From positions 1-64,000 of the forward strand of contig NZ_WLYS01000002.1 in the NCBI RefSeq assembly GCF_011316935.1: 64,000 nt of DNA. Reading direction: 5' to 3'. The position numbers and the translations under genes are program-made. Every line of letters begins with the position of its first letter. The first letter of the stretch is position 1. The stretch is from Sphingobacterium chungjuense (GTDB lineage Bacteria; Bacteroidota; Bacteroidia; Sphingobacteriales; Sphingobacteriaceae). Under the pieces are notes generated by a model. The model worked only from the letters and a program-made list of their open reading frames with translations, was not told the origin of the DNA and did not search any database. Shown here one piece after another: positions 26,986-36,500 of this stretch.

Positions 26986-27478
26986 ATGGCTTTGCGTCAC
27001 AACATTTAATTATAAGCAAAAAATAACATACTGACACGGATGCTATCGCTTTAATATTGTATGGTAAAATCCTAGTTCAAATGCTTAATCAAACCTTAAT
27101 TCTAGGATCAAAACATCTTCACAGATAACAAATATACTAAAATAATTAGTGAAAAAAAATGATCCTTTATTGAAGTTTATTATGACATACATTGATTAAT
27201 TAATATTTGATAAGGTAAAATCTAAAGCTTCAAATGTCGAATGACCTCACGTTCCTTAGGGATCTATGATTTTGAATAGAGAGTGCTTTACCGTTATATA
27301 GATGGTGATAGTAAATAAGATTTTAAAAAATATATCGGTCATAATAATGCATCGGGTCAACATTTTTATACCTCTAAATATTACTGCTTTTTAGGCTATC
27401 GAACTAACAAATGTTAAAAGCGACCTAAATTTAATAAGTATTATCTTTTTACTAATTTTTTTAGCATAACTTTGCATT
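26986..27478. other. Divergent gap between the light-sensing operon and the umuDC cassette
   Basis: Reading both strands gives no gene. TAACTTTG at 27467-27474 is a consensus -7 box only four bases before the umuD-like start codon; the -33 region is weak. No SOS-type palindrome was recognised. Confidence 0.4.
27467..27474 (+). promoter_or_regulatory. -7 box (TAnnTTTG) directly before the umuD-like gene
   Basis: TAACTTTG fits the Bacteroidota consensus. With initiation expected about seven bases downstream, the transcript would begin at or next to the ATG at 27479, which implies a leaderless or near-leaderless mRNA. Confidence 0.45.
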
Positions 27479-27910
27479 ATGATTAGGAAGGTTCAGCAGC
27501 GAGCACAACAAACAATATCAGGATTTAAATCTCCTGCCGATGACTATCTGGAAGGAAGATTAGATATCAGCGATGTTCTTGTTATAGATCCACATTGCAC
27601 ATTCTACTTTCGAATGGATGGTGATACTATGTCAGGGTTTCAAATTCCTCATGGATCATTGCTAGTTGTAGATCGCTCTCTGCGCGCAATTGACGGTGCT
27701 ATAGTCATCGCTTGCTGGCAAGGTAAATTGCTTTGCAGGAGTTTAAACTTCTCCCCTTGTGGTGCTGCTAGTTTGCAGTCTAGTAATGGTATAGACCCTA
27801 TTGCTAAAGATGCTAATTTAGAAGTTTGGGGAGTAGTGATTGCGGTGTGTTACAATGTAATGCCTAAGGGTTTATTAAAGGGTAAGTATCGAAATGTTTG
27901 CGCTTTGTGA
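27479..27910 (+). CDS. UmuD-like S24-family protein with substituted catalytic dyad (143 aa)
   Basis: The protein aligns along its length with E. coli UmuD: G-F-K-S-P-A-D-D-Y-L-E near the start, then M-D-G-D-T-M, H-G-S-L-L-V-V-D and L-E-V-W-G-V-V-I. The nucleophile position (Ser60 in UmuD) is T50 (codon ACT) and the general-base position (Lys97) is R87 (codon AGG). The cleavage pair Cys-Gly is Ser14-Gly15. Self-cleavage by the normal mechanism is therefore doubtful; it may act as a non-cleaved UmuC partner. It overlaps umuC by 17 bases. Confidence 0.85.
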   Translation: MIRKVQQRAQQTISGFKSPADDYLEGRLDISDVLVIDPHCTFYFRMDGDTMSGFQIPHGSLLVVDRSLRAIDGAIVIACWQGKLLCRSLNFSPCGAASLQSSNGIDPIAKDANLEVWGVVIAVCYNVMPKGLLKGKYRNVCAL

Positions 27911-29135
27911 TTGTAATAATTTTTATGCTTCGGCTGAGCGGTTGTTTCGCCCTGCTCTAAAGGGCTTACCTATTGTCGTATTATCAAATAACGACGGGTG
28001 CGTTATAGCTCGCAGCGAAGAAGCTAAATTAGCGGGTATCCGTATGGGAGATCCAGAATTTTTAATACGTGACCTACTTAAAAAACTTGATATACATGTT
28101 TTCTCTAGTAATTACGTGCTATATGGAGATCTGTCAGAACGCGTGATGAGCAACTTATCTAGGTGGTTTCCAACGGTTGTGCCCTATAGTATTGACGAGT
28201 GTTTTGCATGGGCTGGAGGAATGGACAACTTAGATAATTATGTGGTTCTGGTGCGGCAAGAGATTATTAAAAATACAGGTATACCCGTATCAATTGGCAT
28301 TGCTCCCACCAAGACACTTGCGAAAATGGCAAATAAAATTGCCAAAAAAAGTGGTGGAACTTGTGTGCTTTCGACATCAGATGATATAACTAATGCAGTA
28401 GCACAATTTCCTGTTGAAGATCTCTGGGGAGTTGGGCGCCAGTATTATCAAAAACTGGCAGCGTTGAACATACAAACTGTTGGCCAATTGAGAGATCTTC
28501 CTGAAGGCTGGTTCAAGCAGCATATGACTATTCAAGGTCAGCGCTTATGGAACGAATTATGGGGGCGCCCTATGCTTAGCTTAGGCGATCCACCACCAAA
28601 GGCAAAGGGCTTATCCGTTACAAGATCATTTAGCGGATATATCGAACAAGTTGACATATTATGCGAAGCTGTGACTGCCTATGCTTCGCGATTAGCAGAA
28701 AAGCTTAGAACGGAAAAGATGTGTTGTCAGTTTTTAGAAGTGTTTCTTTTAACCAATAAACATAGAGAAGATCATCCTCAACATTACCCTAGACACACCC
28801 ACCGACTACCAATAGCCAGTAATAATACGCTAGATATAGTAGCTGCTGCGACCAGAGTTGCTCGAATGTTATTTCAGTATGGTATTAAATATAGAAAAGC
28901 CGGCGTTATTGCCACAGCCCTAATTCCGGAGCATGAACTACAATTCCATTTATTTCAACGGCATGATCCTAAAGCTGATAAGTTATCGGAAATATTGGAT
29001 CATTTAAACATGGCTTATGGACGAGGTACTGTACGTATAGCAAGTGAGGGTTATAAGAAGCAGTGGCGTTTAAAACATGAACACTTAAGCGCTGGATATA
29101 CAACGCGGTGGGAAGACATTATTAAAGTTTCATAA
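27894..29135 (+). CDS. umuC: UmuC-type Y-family DNA polymerase (Pol V catalytic subunit)
   Basis: Translesion polymerase of the UmuC/DinB superfamily. The N-terminal C-D-C-N-N-F-Y-A-S-A-E-R and the palm motif Y-S-I-D-E-C-F with the catalytic Asp-Glu are intact. A helix-hairpin-helix segment (W-G-V-G-R-Q-Y-Y) and the C-terminal little-finger/UmuC-specific region follow. The length of 413 aa is normal. It would copy past damaged bases and generate mutations. Its start lies inside the umuD-like gene, so the two subunits are translationally coupled. Confidence 0.95.
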   Translation: MFALCDCNNFYASAERLFRPALKGLPIVVLSNNDGCVIARSEEAKLAGIRMGDPEFLIRDLLKKLDIHVFSSNYVLYGDLSERVMSNLSRWFPTVVPYSIDECFAWAGGMDNLDNYVVLVRQEIIKNTGIPVSIGIAPTKTLAKMANKIAKKSGGTCVLSTSDDITNAVAQFPVEDLWGVGRQYYQKLAALNIQTVGQLRDLPEGWFKQHMTIQGQRLWNELWGRPMLSLGDPPPKAKGLSVTRSFSGYIEQVDILCEAVTAYASRLAEKLRTEKMCCQFLEVFLLTNKHREDHPQHYPRHTHRLPIASNNTLDIVAAATRVARMLFQYGIKYRKAGVIATALIPEHELQFHLFQRHDPKADKLSEILDHLNMAYGRGTVRIASEGYKKQWRLKHEHLSAGYTTRWEDIIKVS

Positions 29136-29178
29136 AATTTTATAAATCAGTTAATTACCAATAGGGAGAAGGGGATTT

Positions 29179-29856
29179 ATGTGTGGAAGAACATTGATCA
29201 GTGAGGCAAAAGAGCTTGCCGCAAAAGCTGGCTTACAATTAGGCGGCGAAAACAAAGCAAAAGATACAAACCGACCTCCTGGCACAGAGATGCCTGTCAT
29301 AATAGACGCCCGTCCAGGGAAACTTCACTATATCCGCTGGGGTTTAATTCCAGCAGGCAGCATCGAGCCACCAAAATTTTCTACAACCTACGCGCGTATT
29401 GAAACTATGCATACGTTGCCAAGTTACCGAACCTTGATTGGTCGTAGGCATTGCGTATTTGTTGTTGATGGATTCTACGAATTTGACAAACGGCAAACAC
29501 CTAGTCAACCTTACTATTTTCAACGTAAAGACGCTCAGACACTTTATTTAGCCGGATTGTGGGATACTTGGAAAGATCCGGTGAAAGATATGATGATTCC
29601 AAGCTGTACGATGATTATGCAGCCAGCAAATGAGTTTATTGGACAAATTCATGACCGTATGCCCTGTATACTATCTGCCTCAGAAGCAATGGTATGGCTA
29701 GAACCCAGTGTGGAAAAGCAGACCCGTCTTTCTTTATTAAATCGTGTTTCTAACGATTTGCTAGATGGCTGGCCTGTAGATAAAAGAGTTAATGATGCTA
29801 AAAATAAGGACGACAATAATAATGAACAGCTGGGCACACAACTGAAATTATTATAG
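29179..29856 (+). CDS. SRAP/YedK-HMCES family protein (abasic-site crosslinker), variant active site
   Basis: The initiator is followed by Cys2 (M-C-G-R-T), which in YedK/HMCES forms a thiazolidine with abasic DNA. E101 (F-Y-E-F) and H158 (I-H-D-R-M-P) are conserved. The Asn of the usual N-A-R-x-E-T motif is Y71 (Y-A-R-I-E-T; codon TAC, one base from AAC). A good ribosome-binding stretch (AGGGAGAAGGGG) precedes the ATG, 43 bases after umuC. Linkage to umuDC supports a DNA-damage role. The C-terminus is an Asn/Asp/Lys-rich tail. Confidence 0.9.
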   Translation: MCGRTLISEAKELAAKAGLQLGGENKAKDTNRPPGTEMPVIIDARPGKLHYIRWGLIPAGSIEPPKFSTTYARIETMHTLPSYRTLIGRRHCVFVVDGFYEFDKRQTPSQPYYFQRKDAQTLYLAGLWDTWKDPVKDMMIPSCTMIMQPANEFIGQIHDRMPCILSASEAMVWLEPSVEKQTRLSLLNRVSNDLLDGWPVDKRVNDAKNKDDNNNEQLGTQLKLL

Positions 29857-30459
29857 ATAGAACAGTTTTATCTTGAATACAGTTTTCACGGTTAAGTAAT
29901 TGATAAATTAGGTTTTGATGTTTACCAAATCTGTAGAATAACTATCTACAAATAAAATGATTGGTAAAAAATACTGTTTTCACAACGAGATATATTTGAT
30001 TTTAGTCGTGTTACGATCAAGTACAGATATTATTCTGATAACTTTTCCAGCTTTTTTTACATATCCAGCAAGATCAAAGCAAGAAGGTAATCAAGGCTTA
30101 TTAAGATTTCAATCTTGGTCGAAATATTTATAACCGAATAGTTTCGGAATAAATTCGCCGTCAACCTGCTGGGTAATGAAACAAATATAACTTAAACTTA
30201 GGGAATTTTTAAATCTATCACCTGCAAGCTTTAAACTAAGAATTACTTTCACTTATTGCTACAGAAAGATTTGATAGCTTTTCTTTCTACAAAAATGCAT
30301 CCTTTAGCATATCGGATAACTTCTGATACGATATTCTGTATTTATCGATCCACATTAGAAACATAAAACTGTCATTTATTAAACACAATTTGTCGATCAG
30401 CGTTAGATAACAAAATTTTGACATTTGCTGATATATAAAATAACTAGATTTGCAACCGA
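29857..30459. other. 603-bp gap with an unidentified decayed minus-strand gene
   Basis: From 30252 down to 29980 the minus strand reads as one frame interrupted by two TGA stops. Its content is protein-like (V-D-G-E-F-I-P-K-L-F-G-Y-K-Y-F, then D-L-A-G-Y-V-K-K-A-G-K-V-I-R-I-I-S-V-L). No family is recognised. The right end holds the promoter of the TetR gene. No terminator for the SRAP gene was seen. Confidence 0.35.
30424..30452 (+). promoter_or_regulatory. Promoter of the efflux operon
   Basis: TTTG at 30424-30427 and TAGATTTG at 30445-30452, separated by 17 bases, match the Bacteroidota -33/-7 pattern. The ATG at 30460 is seven bases after the -7 box, implying a very short or absent leader. 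Confidence 0.6.
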
Positions 30460-31035
30460 ATGAACGATCAAATAATAGACAAAAGAGAGGCAATATTTGA
30501 GAGCACTTTAAAGCTTATCAATGAAAAAGGATTTCATGGAACTCCTATGAGCCAAATCGCTACAAATGCAAAGGTAGCAGCAGGTACAATTTACCATTAC
30601 TTCGAATCCAAGGACGTACTAATAACAGAGCTTTTCATTTACCACCGCCAGAAATGCATAGAATATGTTTTTGCGGAAACCGAGGGCCTAACTTATCAAG
30701 AAAAATTCTTCGAGATATGGAATAGAGTTGTTGATTACTATCTTTCCAATACAGAGGTGTTTTGGTTCGACGAGCAGTTCTACTCCTCACCGTATTACGA
30801 GCTTTTAGAAAAATCACAGAAGATAAGCTTTTATGGTATTGACCGACTTCGAAGCTTCTTGAAAGATGGGATTGAGCAAAAGGTTATCAAGAAACTGGGA
30901 TTCCCCACTCTGATGCCACTATTTATTGGTTCTGCAAAATCGTATGTCAGAATGGAAACATATGGTTTTTACAAGACCGATCAGAAAGAGCGTGAAGATA
31001 TAATCAAAATTATCTGGGATGGAATCAAAGCTTAG
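30460..31035 (+). CDS. TetR/AcrR family transcriptional regulator of the adjacent efflux pump
   Basis: The N-terminal helix-turn-helix (about 8-55) is typical: I-F-E-S-T-L-K-L-I-N-E-K-G-F, M-S-Q-I-A-T-N-A-K-V, G-T-I-Y-H-Y-F-E-S-K. The C-terminal ligand domain is variable, as usual. The gene heads an operon with TolC, adaptor and RND genes (the tolC start is seven bases after its stop), so it probably represses the operon and is released by a pump substrate. Confidence 0.9.
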   Translation: MNDQIIDKREAIFESTLKLINEKGFHGTPMSQIATNAKVAAGTIYHYFESKDVLITELFIYHRQKCIEYVFAETEGLTYQEKFFEIWNRVVDYYLSNTEVFWFDEQFYSSPYYELLEKSQKISFYGIDRLRSFLKDGIEQKVIKKLGFPTLMPLFIGSAKSYVRMETYGFYKTDQKEREDIIKIIWDGIKA

Positions 31036-31042
31036 AAGTGGT

Positions 31043-32377
31043 ATGATGAAAAAATTATTAATAGCACCCATATTTACAATGCTTATTGTGAGTATGTCAT
31101 ACGGTCAGGCTCGTTCAACTCAGAAAAAATTGCCTGAAAATGCTACTCTGGATCAAGTCATAGAATTTGCTCTGGAGAATAAGATTGAGCTGAAACAAGC
31201 TGATATAGATAAAGCTATCGGAGAGAGAGAAATCGCTTCTGCACTTTCGGGATGGTTTCCTCAAATTGGTGCAACTGGATCAGTAGTTAGAAATATCCAA
31301 ATTCCTATTGCAATTATTGATGGAAACGTCATACAGATGGGTCAAAGAAACACGGGAAACTTATCATTGCGAGCTGATCAGTCCATCTTAAGTCCTAGTT
31401 TAATGCAGGCCTCTCGCGCTGCAAAATACGTGCGTCAGCAGAATGATCAAAATATCGAGGACACCGAGATTAATACCGTGGTAGATGTAAGTAAAGCTTA
31501 TTACGATATACTTACCTCGGAAGAATCCATCAATATTATCAAAGAAAATATTCTGCGACTCGAGCGGCAGTATTCTGAGGCAAATGCCCGCTACGAGACT
31601 GGACTAGTCGATAAAACAGATTACAAAAGAGCACAGATATCTCTGAATAATTCCAAAGCCGAACTTAAAACGGCCACAGAGATGCTCGACTACAAGTATG
31701 ATTACTTAAAAATGCTACTAGGATTACACCCTAAAGAAGCACTTAGCCTATCGTTCGAAAATCAATCTATGGAAAGCAATATCTTGCTTGATACTTCGCA
31801 AAATGTAAGCTATGAAAATAGAGTTGAATACCGGCAAGCAGAAACATCCAAAAACATCCAAAAGCTAAATACACAGTACCAGAAGTGGCAATTCTTACCC
31901 GAACTGAGTGCTTACGGTTTGTATAATGCAAACTACTTTAACAATCGATTCAGCGAATTATTTGCTAATAATTTTCCTAGTTCTTCGGTGGGATTATCCC
32001 TAACTATGCCCATTTTCACAGGCGGCAAACGTATCCAAGAGATTAGGAAGTCAGAACTACAAGAGAGAAGAATTGAATGGGATTTAAAGAACTTAGAGAA
32101 TCAAATCAGTACAGAATACTCCGCTGGGATGGCTAGCTACAGATCCAATATGAATGAGTGGAGAAACTCTAAAGACAATATGGATCTCTCGGAAGATGTC
32201 TATAATACCATCAAATTGCAATACGATGCAGGAATAAAAACTTATTTGGACTTAATGACTGCAGAGACAGATTTGAAGACCAGTCAAATAAATTATTTAA
32301 ATGCACTTTACGCTGTTCTTGCAAGCAAGCTAGATATACAAAAGGCATTAGGCACCGTAGATATAGCAAGAAACTAA
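31043..32377 (+). CDS. TolC-family outer-membrane efflux channel
   Basis: The start at 31043 (M-M-K-K-L-L-I-A-P) gives a proper signal peptide; the open frame extends into the TetR gene but without a signal. The two long alpha-hairpin repeats of outer-membrane efflux proteins are visible: I-E-F-A-L-E-N-K-I-E-L-K-Q-A near 50 and the later Y-D-A-G-I-K-T-Y-L-D-L-M. It forms the outer-membrane duct of a tripartite RND pump with the next two genes. Confidence 0.9.
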   Translation: MMKKLLIAPIFTMLIVSMSYGQARSTQKKLPENATLDQVIEFALENKIELKQADIDKAIGEREIASALSGWFPQIGATGSVVRNIQIPIAIIDGNVIQMGQRNTGNLSLRADQSILSPSLMQASRAAKYVRQQNDQNIEDTEINTVVDVSKAYYDILTSEESINIIKENILRLERQYSEANARYETGLVDKTDYKRAQISLNNSKAELKTATEMLDYKYDYLKMLLGLHPKEALSLSFENQSMESNILLDTSQNVSYENRVEYRQAETSKNIQKLNTQYQKWQFLPELSAYGLYNANYFNNRFSELFANNFPSSSVGLSLTMPIFTGGKRIQEIRKSELQERRIEWDLKNLENQISTEYSAGMASYRSNMNEWRNSKDNMDLSEDVYNTIKLQYDAGIKTYLDLMTAETDLKTSQINYLNALYAVLASKLDIQKALGTVDIARN

Positions 32378-32408
32378 AGAACCAAATCAAACACGTTATA
32401 TAGTAACC

Positions 32409-33539
32409 ATGAATAAGAATCATATAATTTTCGCACTTATAATAGCATCTTCTGGGCTGTTTTTGCAGTCATGTGGCTCGCAGGACAAATCAGATAAGCA
32501 GCAAAAAGCAAGCAGTCAGCAGCAACAAGCTGTTCCAGTATCCACAACCATTGTTCAAAAAGAAATTGTCTCGGGAATTAAAACCTATCCTGCCAGCGTT
32601 GTGCCAATGCAGGAGACACAAATGTTTGCCGAGGTAAGCGGGTATATCACTAAAATCTATGTCACCGATGGAGCATCCGTATCTAAAGGTCAAGCCCTGT
32701 ATGAGATAGATCATATTAGATACCAAGCTGCAGTAAACGAAGCTAAAGCAAACTTAGAGATTGCAAAGAGTACTTTGGATCGCTTTAATAAGGATTTAAC
32801 GCGTTATCAAAAGCTCTCTGAAAGCGATGCAATTGCTAAACAAACATTGGACTATGCTTTGACAGATGTTACTAATCAAAAAGCGCAAATTCAATCTGCA
32901 CAGGCTGCTTTAACTACCGCAGAAACCAATTTACAACGCTCGGTGATAAGAGCGCCCTTTAGTGGAGCCGTCGGCATATCTCAAGTGCGTGCAGGCGCCC
33001 TAGTTAGCGCAGGTACCACATTGTTAAACACGATAAGTTCCATTAATCCCATCGCTGTAGAGTTTCAAATCAGTGAGCGCGAAATCTCTGAATTTGACGC
33101 CTATAAAACTGGAAAATCTTCAACCGAGATTACCGTTACACTTCCTGGAGGTGAAAGCTATACTCAATCTGGAAAAATAGCAATCATTGATCGCGCGGTA
33201 GATCCTACAACAGGAACTATTAAAGTTCGCGCTTCATTTAATAATACCCAAAATGCTTTACGCGCAGGGATGAATTTAACTATCAATGTAAAAAGCACAT
33301 CACAAGTTGAGCAAGTTATTATTCCGTTTAAAGCTGTACAAGATCAGCTAGGCGTTTATAATGTATATGTTGTAAATGATAGCAGTATGGCCGAGACCCG
33401 CCCTGTTGAACTAGGTCTAAAAACCGGAACCAATGTAGTGATAGAATCAGGGGTTGATGCCGGCGAACGCATAGTGGTTGATGGCGTTTTTAATGTTCGT
33501 CAAGGCGCTAAAGTTGTTGAAGGCAAAGCTCAAAATTAA
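32409..33539 (+). CDS. RND efflux periplasmic adaptor (membrane fusion protein), lipoprotein
   Basis: A lipoprotein signal ends at Cys22 (L-Q-S-C-G-S). A Gln-rich linker is followed by the lipoyl/hairpin core (V-S-G-Y-I-T-K-I-Y-V-T-D-G-A-S-V near 80-95, R-A-P-F-S-G-A-V-G near 180) and beta-barrel domains of the AcrA/MexA type. It is anchored in the inner membrane and links the RND transporter to TolC. Spacing is 31 bases from tolC and 30 to the permease. Confidence 0.93.
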   Translation: MNKNHIIFALIIASSGLFLQSCGSQDKSDKQQKASSQQQQAVPVSTTIVQKEIVSGIKTYPASVVPMQETQMFAEVSGYITKIYVTDGASVSKGQALYEIDHIRYQAAVNEAKANLEIAKSTLDRFNKDLTRYQKLSESDAIAKQTLDYALTDVTNQKAQIQSAQAALTTAETNLQRSVIRAPFSGAVGISQVRAGALVSAGTTLLNTISSINPIAVEFQISEREISEFDAYKTGKSSTEITVTLPGGESYTQSGKIAIIDRAVDPTTGTIKVRASFNNTQNALRAGMNLTINVKSTSQVEQVIIPFKAVQDQLGVYNVYVVNDSSMAETRPVELGLKTGTNVVIESGVDAGERIVVDGVFNVRQGAKVVEGKAQN

Positions 33540-33569
33540 GATTCAAATTAGCATACTAATCACATAAGA

Positions 33570-36500
33570 ATGATATCAGAAGTATTCATAAGAAGACCCG
33601 TCACTGCTATTGTCATATCAATATTGATTATGATTATTGGCAGTATATCAATATTGACACTCCCCATAAGTCAATACCCCTCCATAGCTCCACCAACGGT
33701 GACCGTGACGGCGAACTATACAGGAGCAGACGCGCAAACCGTCGAGCAAACAGTAACAACGCCAATTGAAAGTCAAATAAACGGTACACCCGGCATGATT
33801 TACATGTCATCTAATAGTACCTCAAATGGTCAGTCAACCATAACAGTAACTTTTGAAGTTGGAACAGATATAGATGTTGCGACTTTAGATGTACAAAACC
33901 GTGTTGGTATTGCAGAGCCTGCATTGCCGGAGGCTGTACGGCGTTTGGGTGTCATTACCAGAAAGGCCAATACCGACATCTTGATGTTGGTTTCTTTAGT
34001 ATCCCCTGACGGCTCGAGAGATGATAAGTTCCTGGCAAACTATGCAAACCTTTACATCAAAGACGCTATTTTACGTGTTCCGGGTGTAGGTGATGTTAAT
34101 GCTTTTGGACAACCCTTTGCCATGCGTGTATGGTTAGACGCTAATAAGCTTACAAGCTTAAAACTGAGCCCTACGGAAATTTCAACAGCGATAGCAGAAC
34201 AAAATTTACGTATGCCTGGGGGCTCCGTAGGTGCTCCGCCTTTACAGAACTCACAGGTTTTCGAGTATCCTGTAATTACGGATTCTGATCTGTCATCTGT
34301 TCAAGATTTTGAAGAAATCGTCATAAAATCAAATACAGATGGATCAATAGTCCTGCTTAAGGATGTAGCCAGAGTGGAATTGGGACAATTTAGCTACGCT
34401 ACGACTACCAAAACCGACGGGATGAGATCTACAGGTATGATGGTTGCACAAACTCCTGGAGGTAATGCTGTAGAGACTGCTGATGGAATCTACGCTGCCC
34501 TAGAGGAAATGAAAAAATCATTCCCTCCTGGTGTTGACTACGTTGTAGGCTATGAAACAGTATCGGTTGTACACGCATCCATTGATTCGGTTATCCATAC
34601 ACTAGTTGAGGCGCTAATCTTAGTAACATTTGTAGTGTTCTTTTTCCTTCAATCATGGAGAGCAACACTGATACCTGTTTTAGCTATTCCGGTGTCTATT
34701 GTAGGAACGTTCATCTTTTTTACGATGTTTGGATTTTCTATCAATAACCTGACACTACTGGCTTTTGTACTGGCGATCGGTATTGTGGTAGATGATGCCA
34801 TTGTCGTTGTCGAAGCTGTGCAGCACTACATAGACCATGAGAAGCTGGACGCTAGAGAGGCTACCATACGAGCTATGAAAGACATTACTGCCCCTGTAAT
34901 CGCTATTGCATTAATTCTTGCAGCAGTATTCGTTCCAGTAGGCTTTATTCCGGGTATGGTCGGCCAATTATATCAACAATTTGCCATCACGATTGCCGTT
35001 TCGGTAATGCTTTCAGCATTCATCGCATTATCGCTGACACCTGCCCTATGTTCGTTACTTCTTAAACCTACTGCAGTCAATAAAGAGGCTAAAGGGTTGA
35101 ATAAATTATTTTATAAATTTAATCTGTGGTTTGAAAGAGTTACAATGCGCTATTCAAAAGGGGTAAAATATGCTATTCGTAGAGCTCCCTTTGCTATAAT
35201 TATTCTGGTATGTATTTTCGTCGGAACAGGATATATGTTTACCACGAAACCAACAGGTTTTATCCCCTCGGAGGACAACGGTTCATTTTTCGCTGGTGTA
35301 ACACTTCCTGAAGGTTCTGCCGCTAGCCGTACCAATGAAGTATTAGAAGAACTAAATAAGGAGTTTAGAAAAGATTATCCCGAAATAGAGCATATTACCC
35401 TGATATCAGGTATAAACATTTTAAATAGATCCTACAAATCTAATGCCGCTACGCTTTTCATATCGCTTAAACCATGGGCTGATCGCAAAAGGACGGTAGC
35501 TGATATCACGGGGGCTATAATGGGTAAATATGCGACTTATAGTAAAGCCAAAATTTTGGCAGTCACGCCGCCTGCTATACCAGGTTTAGGTACATCAGGA
35601 GGTTTTTCATTGATGATCCAAGATCAGCAAACTGTAGACATCAAACAATTTGAAGGCGTTGTTGGTCAATTTCTTGCTGCTGCAAACCAGCGGCCTGAGA
35701 TTGGAATGGCATATACCTTATTTAATTCCAATTCGCCAAACTTCAAAATTTCAGTCAACAGAGAGCAAGCAAAAAAAATGTCCGTTTCGATATCATCCAT
35801 CTACAGTACTATTTCTGCTTACCTAGGGTCGTCGTACATTAACGACTTCACCCGCTACGGCAGAAACTTCCGTGTTGTTACCCAGGCTGATAACAATTTC
35901 AGGATGAATATTGAAGATATAAACAAACTTTACGTTAACAATACGATGGGAGCACCGGTTCCTTTAGCAAGTATGGTGAGTTGGGAATTAGTTCAAAATC
36001 CATCGATCATCAATCACTTTAATATATTTAGAAGTATTGAGGTTAGTGGTTCGGCCGCTCCGGGATATAGTTCGGGTGATGCTTTAAATGCTTTGCAGGA
36101 AGTGGCTGCACAAACCTTGCCAGCGGGATATAGTTATGATTTTTCAGGTCTTTCGCTGCAAGAGAGCCAGTCTGGAAATTCAACGATTATGATCTTTGCA
36201 CTTTGTATAATCTTCGTATTCTTGTTATTAGCATCCCTTTATGAGAGTTGGTCAGTGCCTTTCTCGATTTTGCTATCAGTTCCTTTGGGTATTTTTGGAG
36301 CCATCTTGACATTGACGTTTATTCCAAGTCTGGATAATAATATCTATGCACAAATTGGTTTAGTAACAATTATCGGTTTGGCTGCAAAAAATGCTATTTT
36401 GATTGTCGAGTTTGCCAAAGAAAGGGTTGATATTGGTATGCCTTTGATGGATGCAATTCTAGACGCCGTGAAATTAAGGCTCAGACCAATTATCATGACC

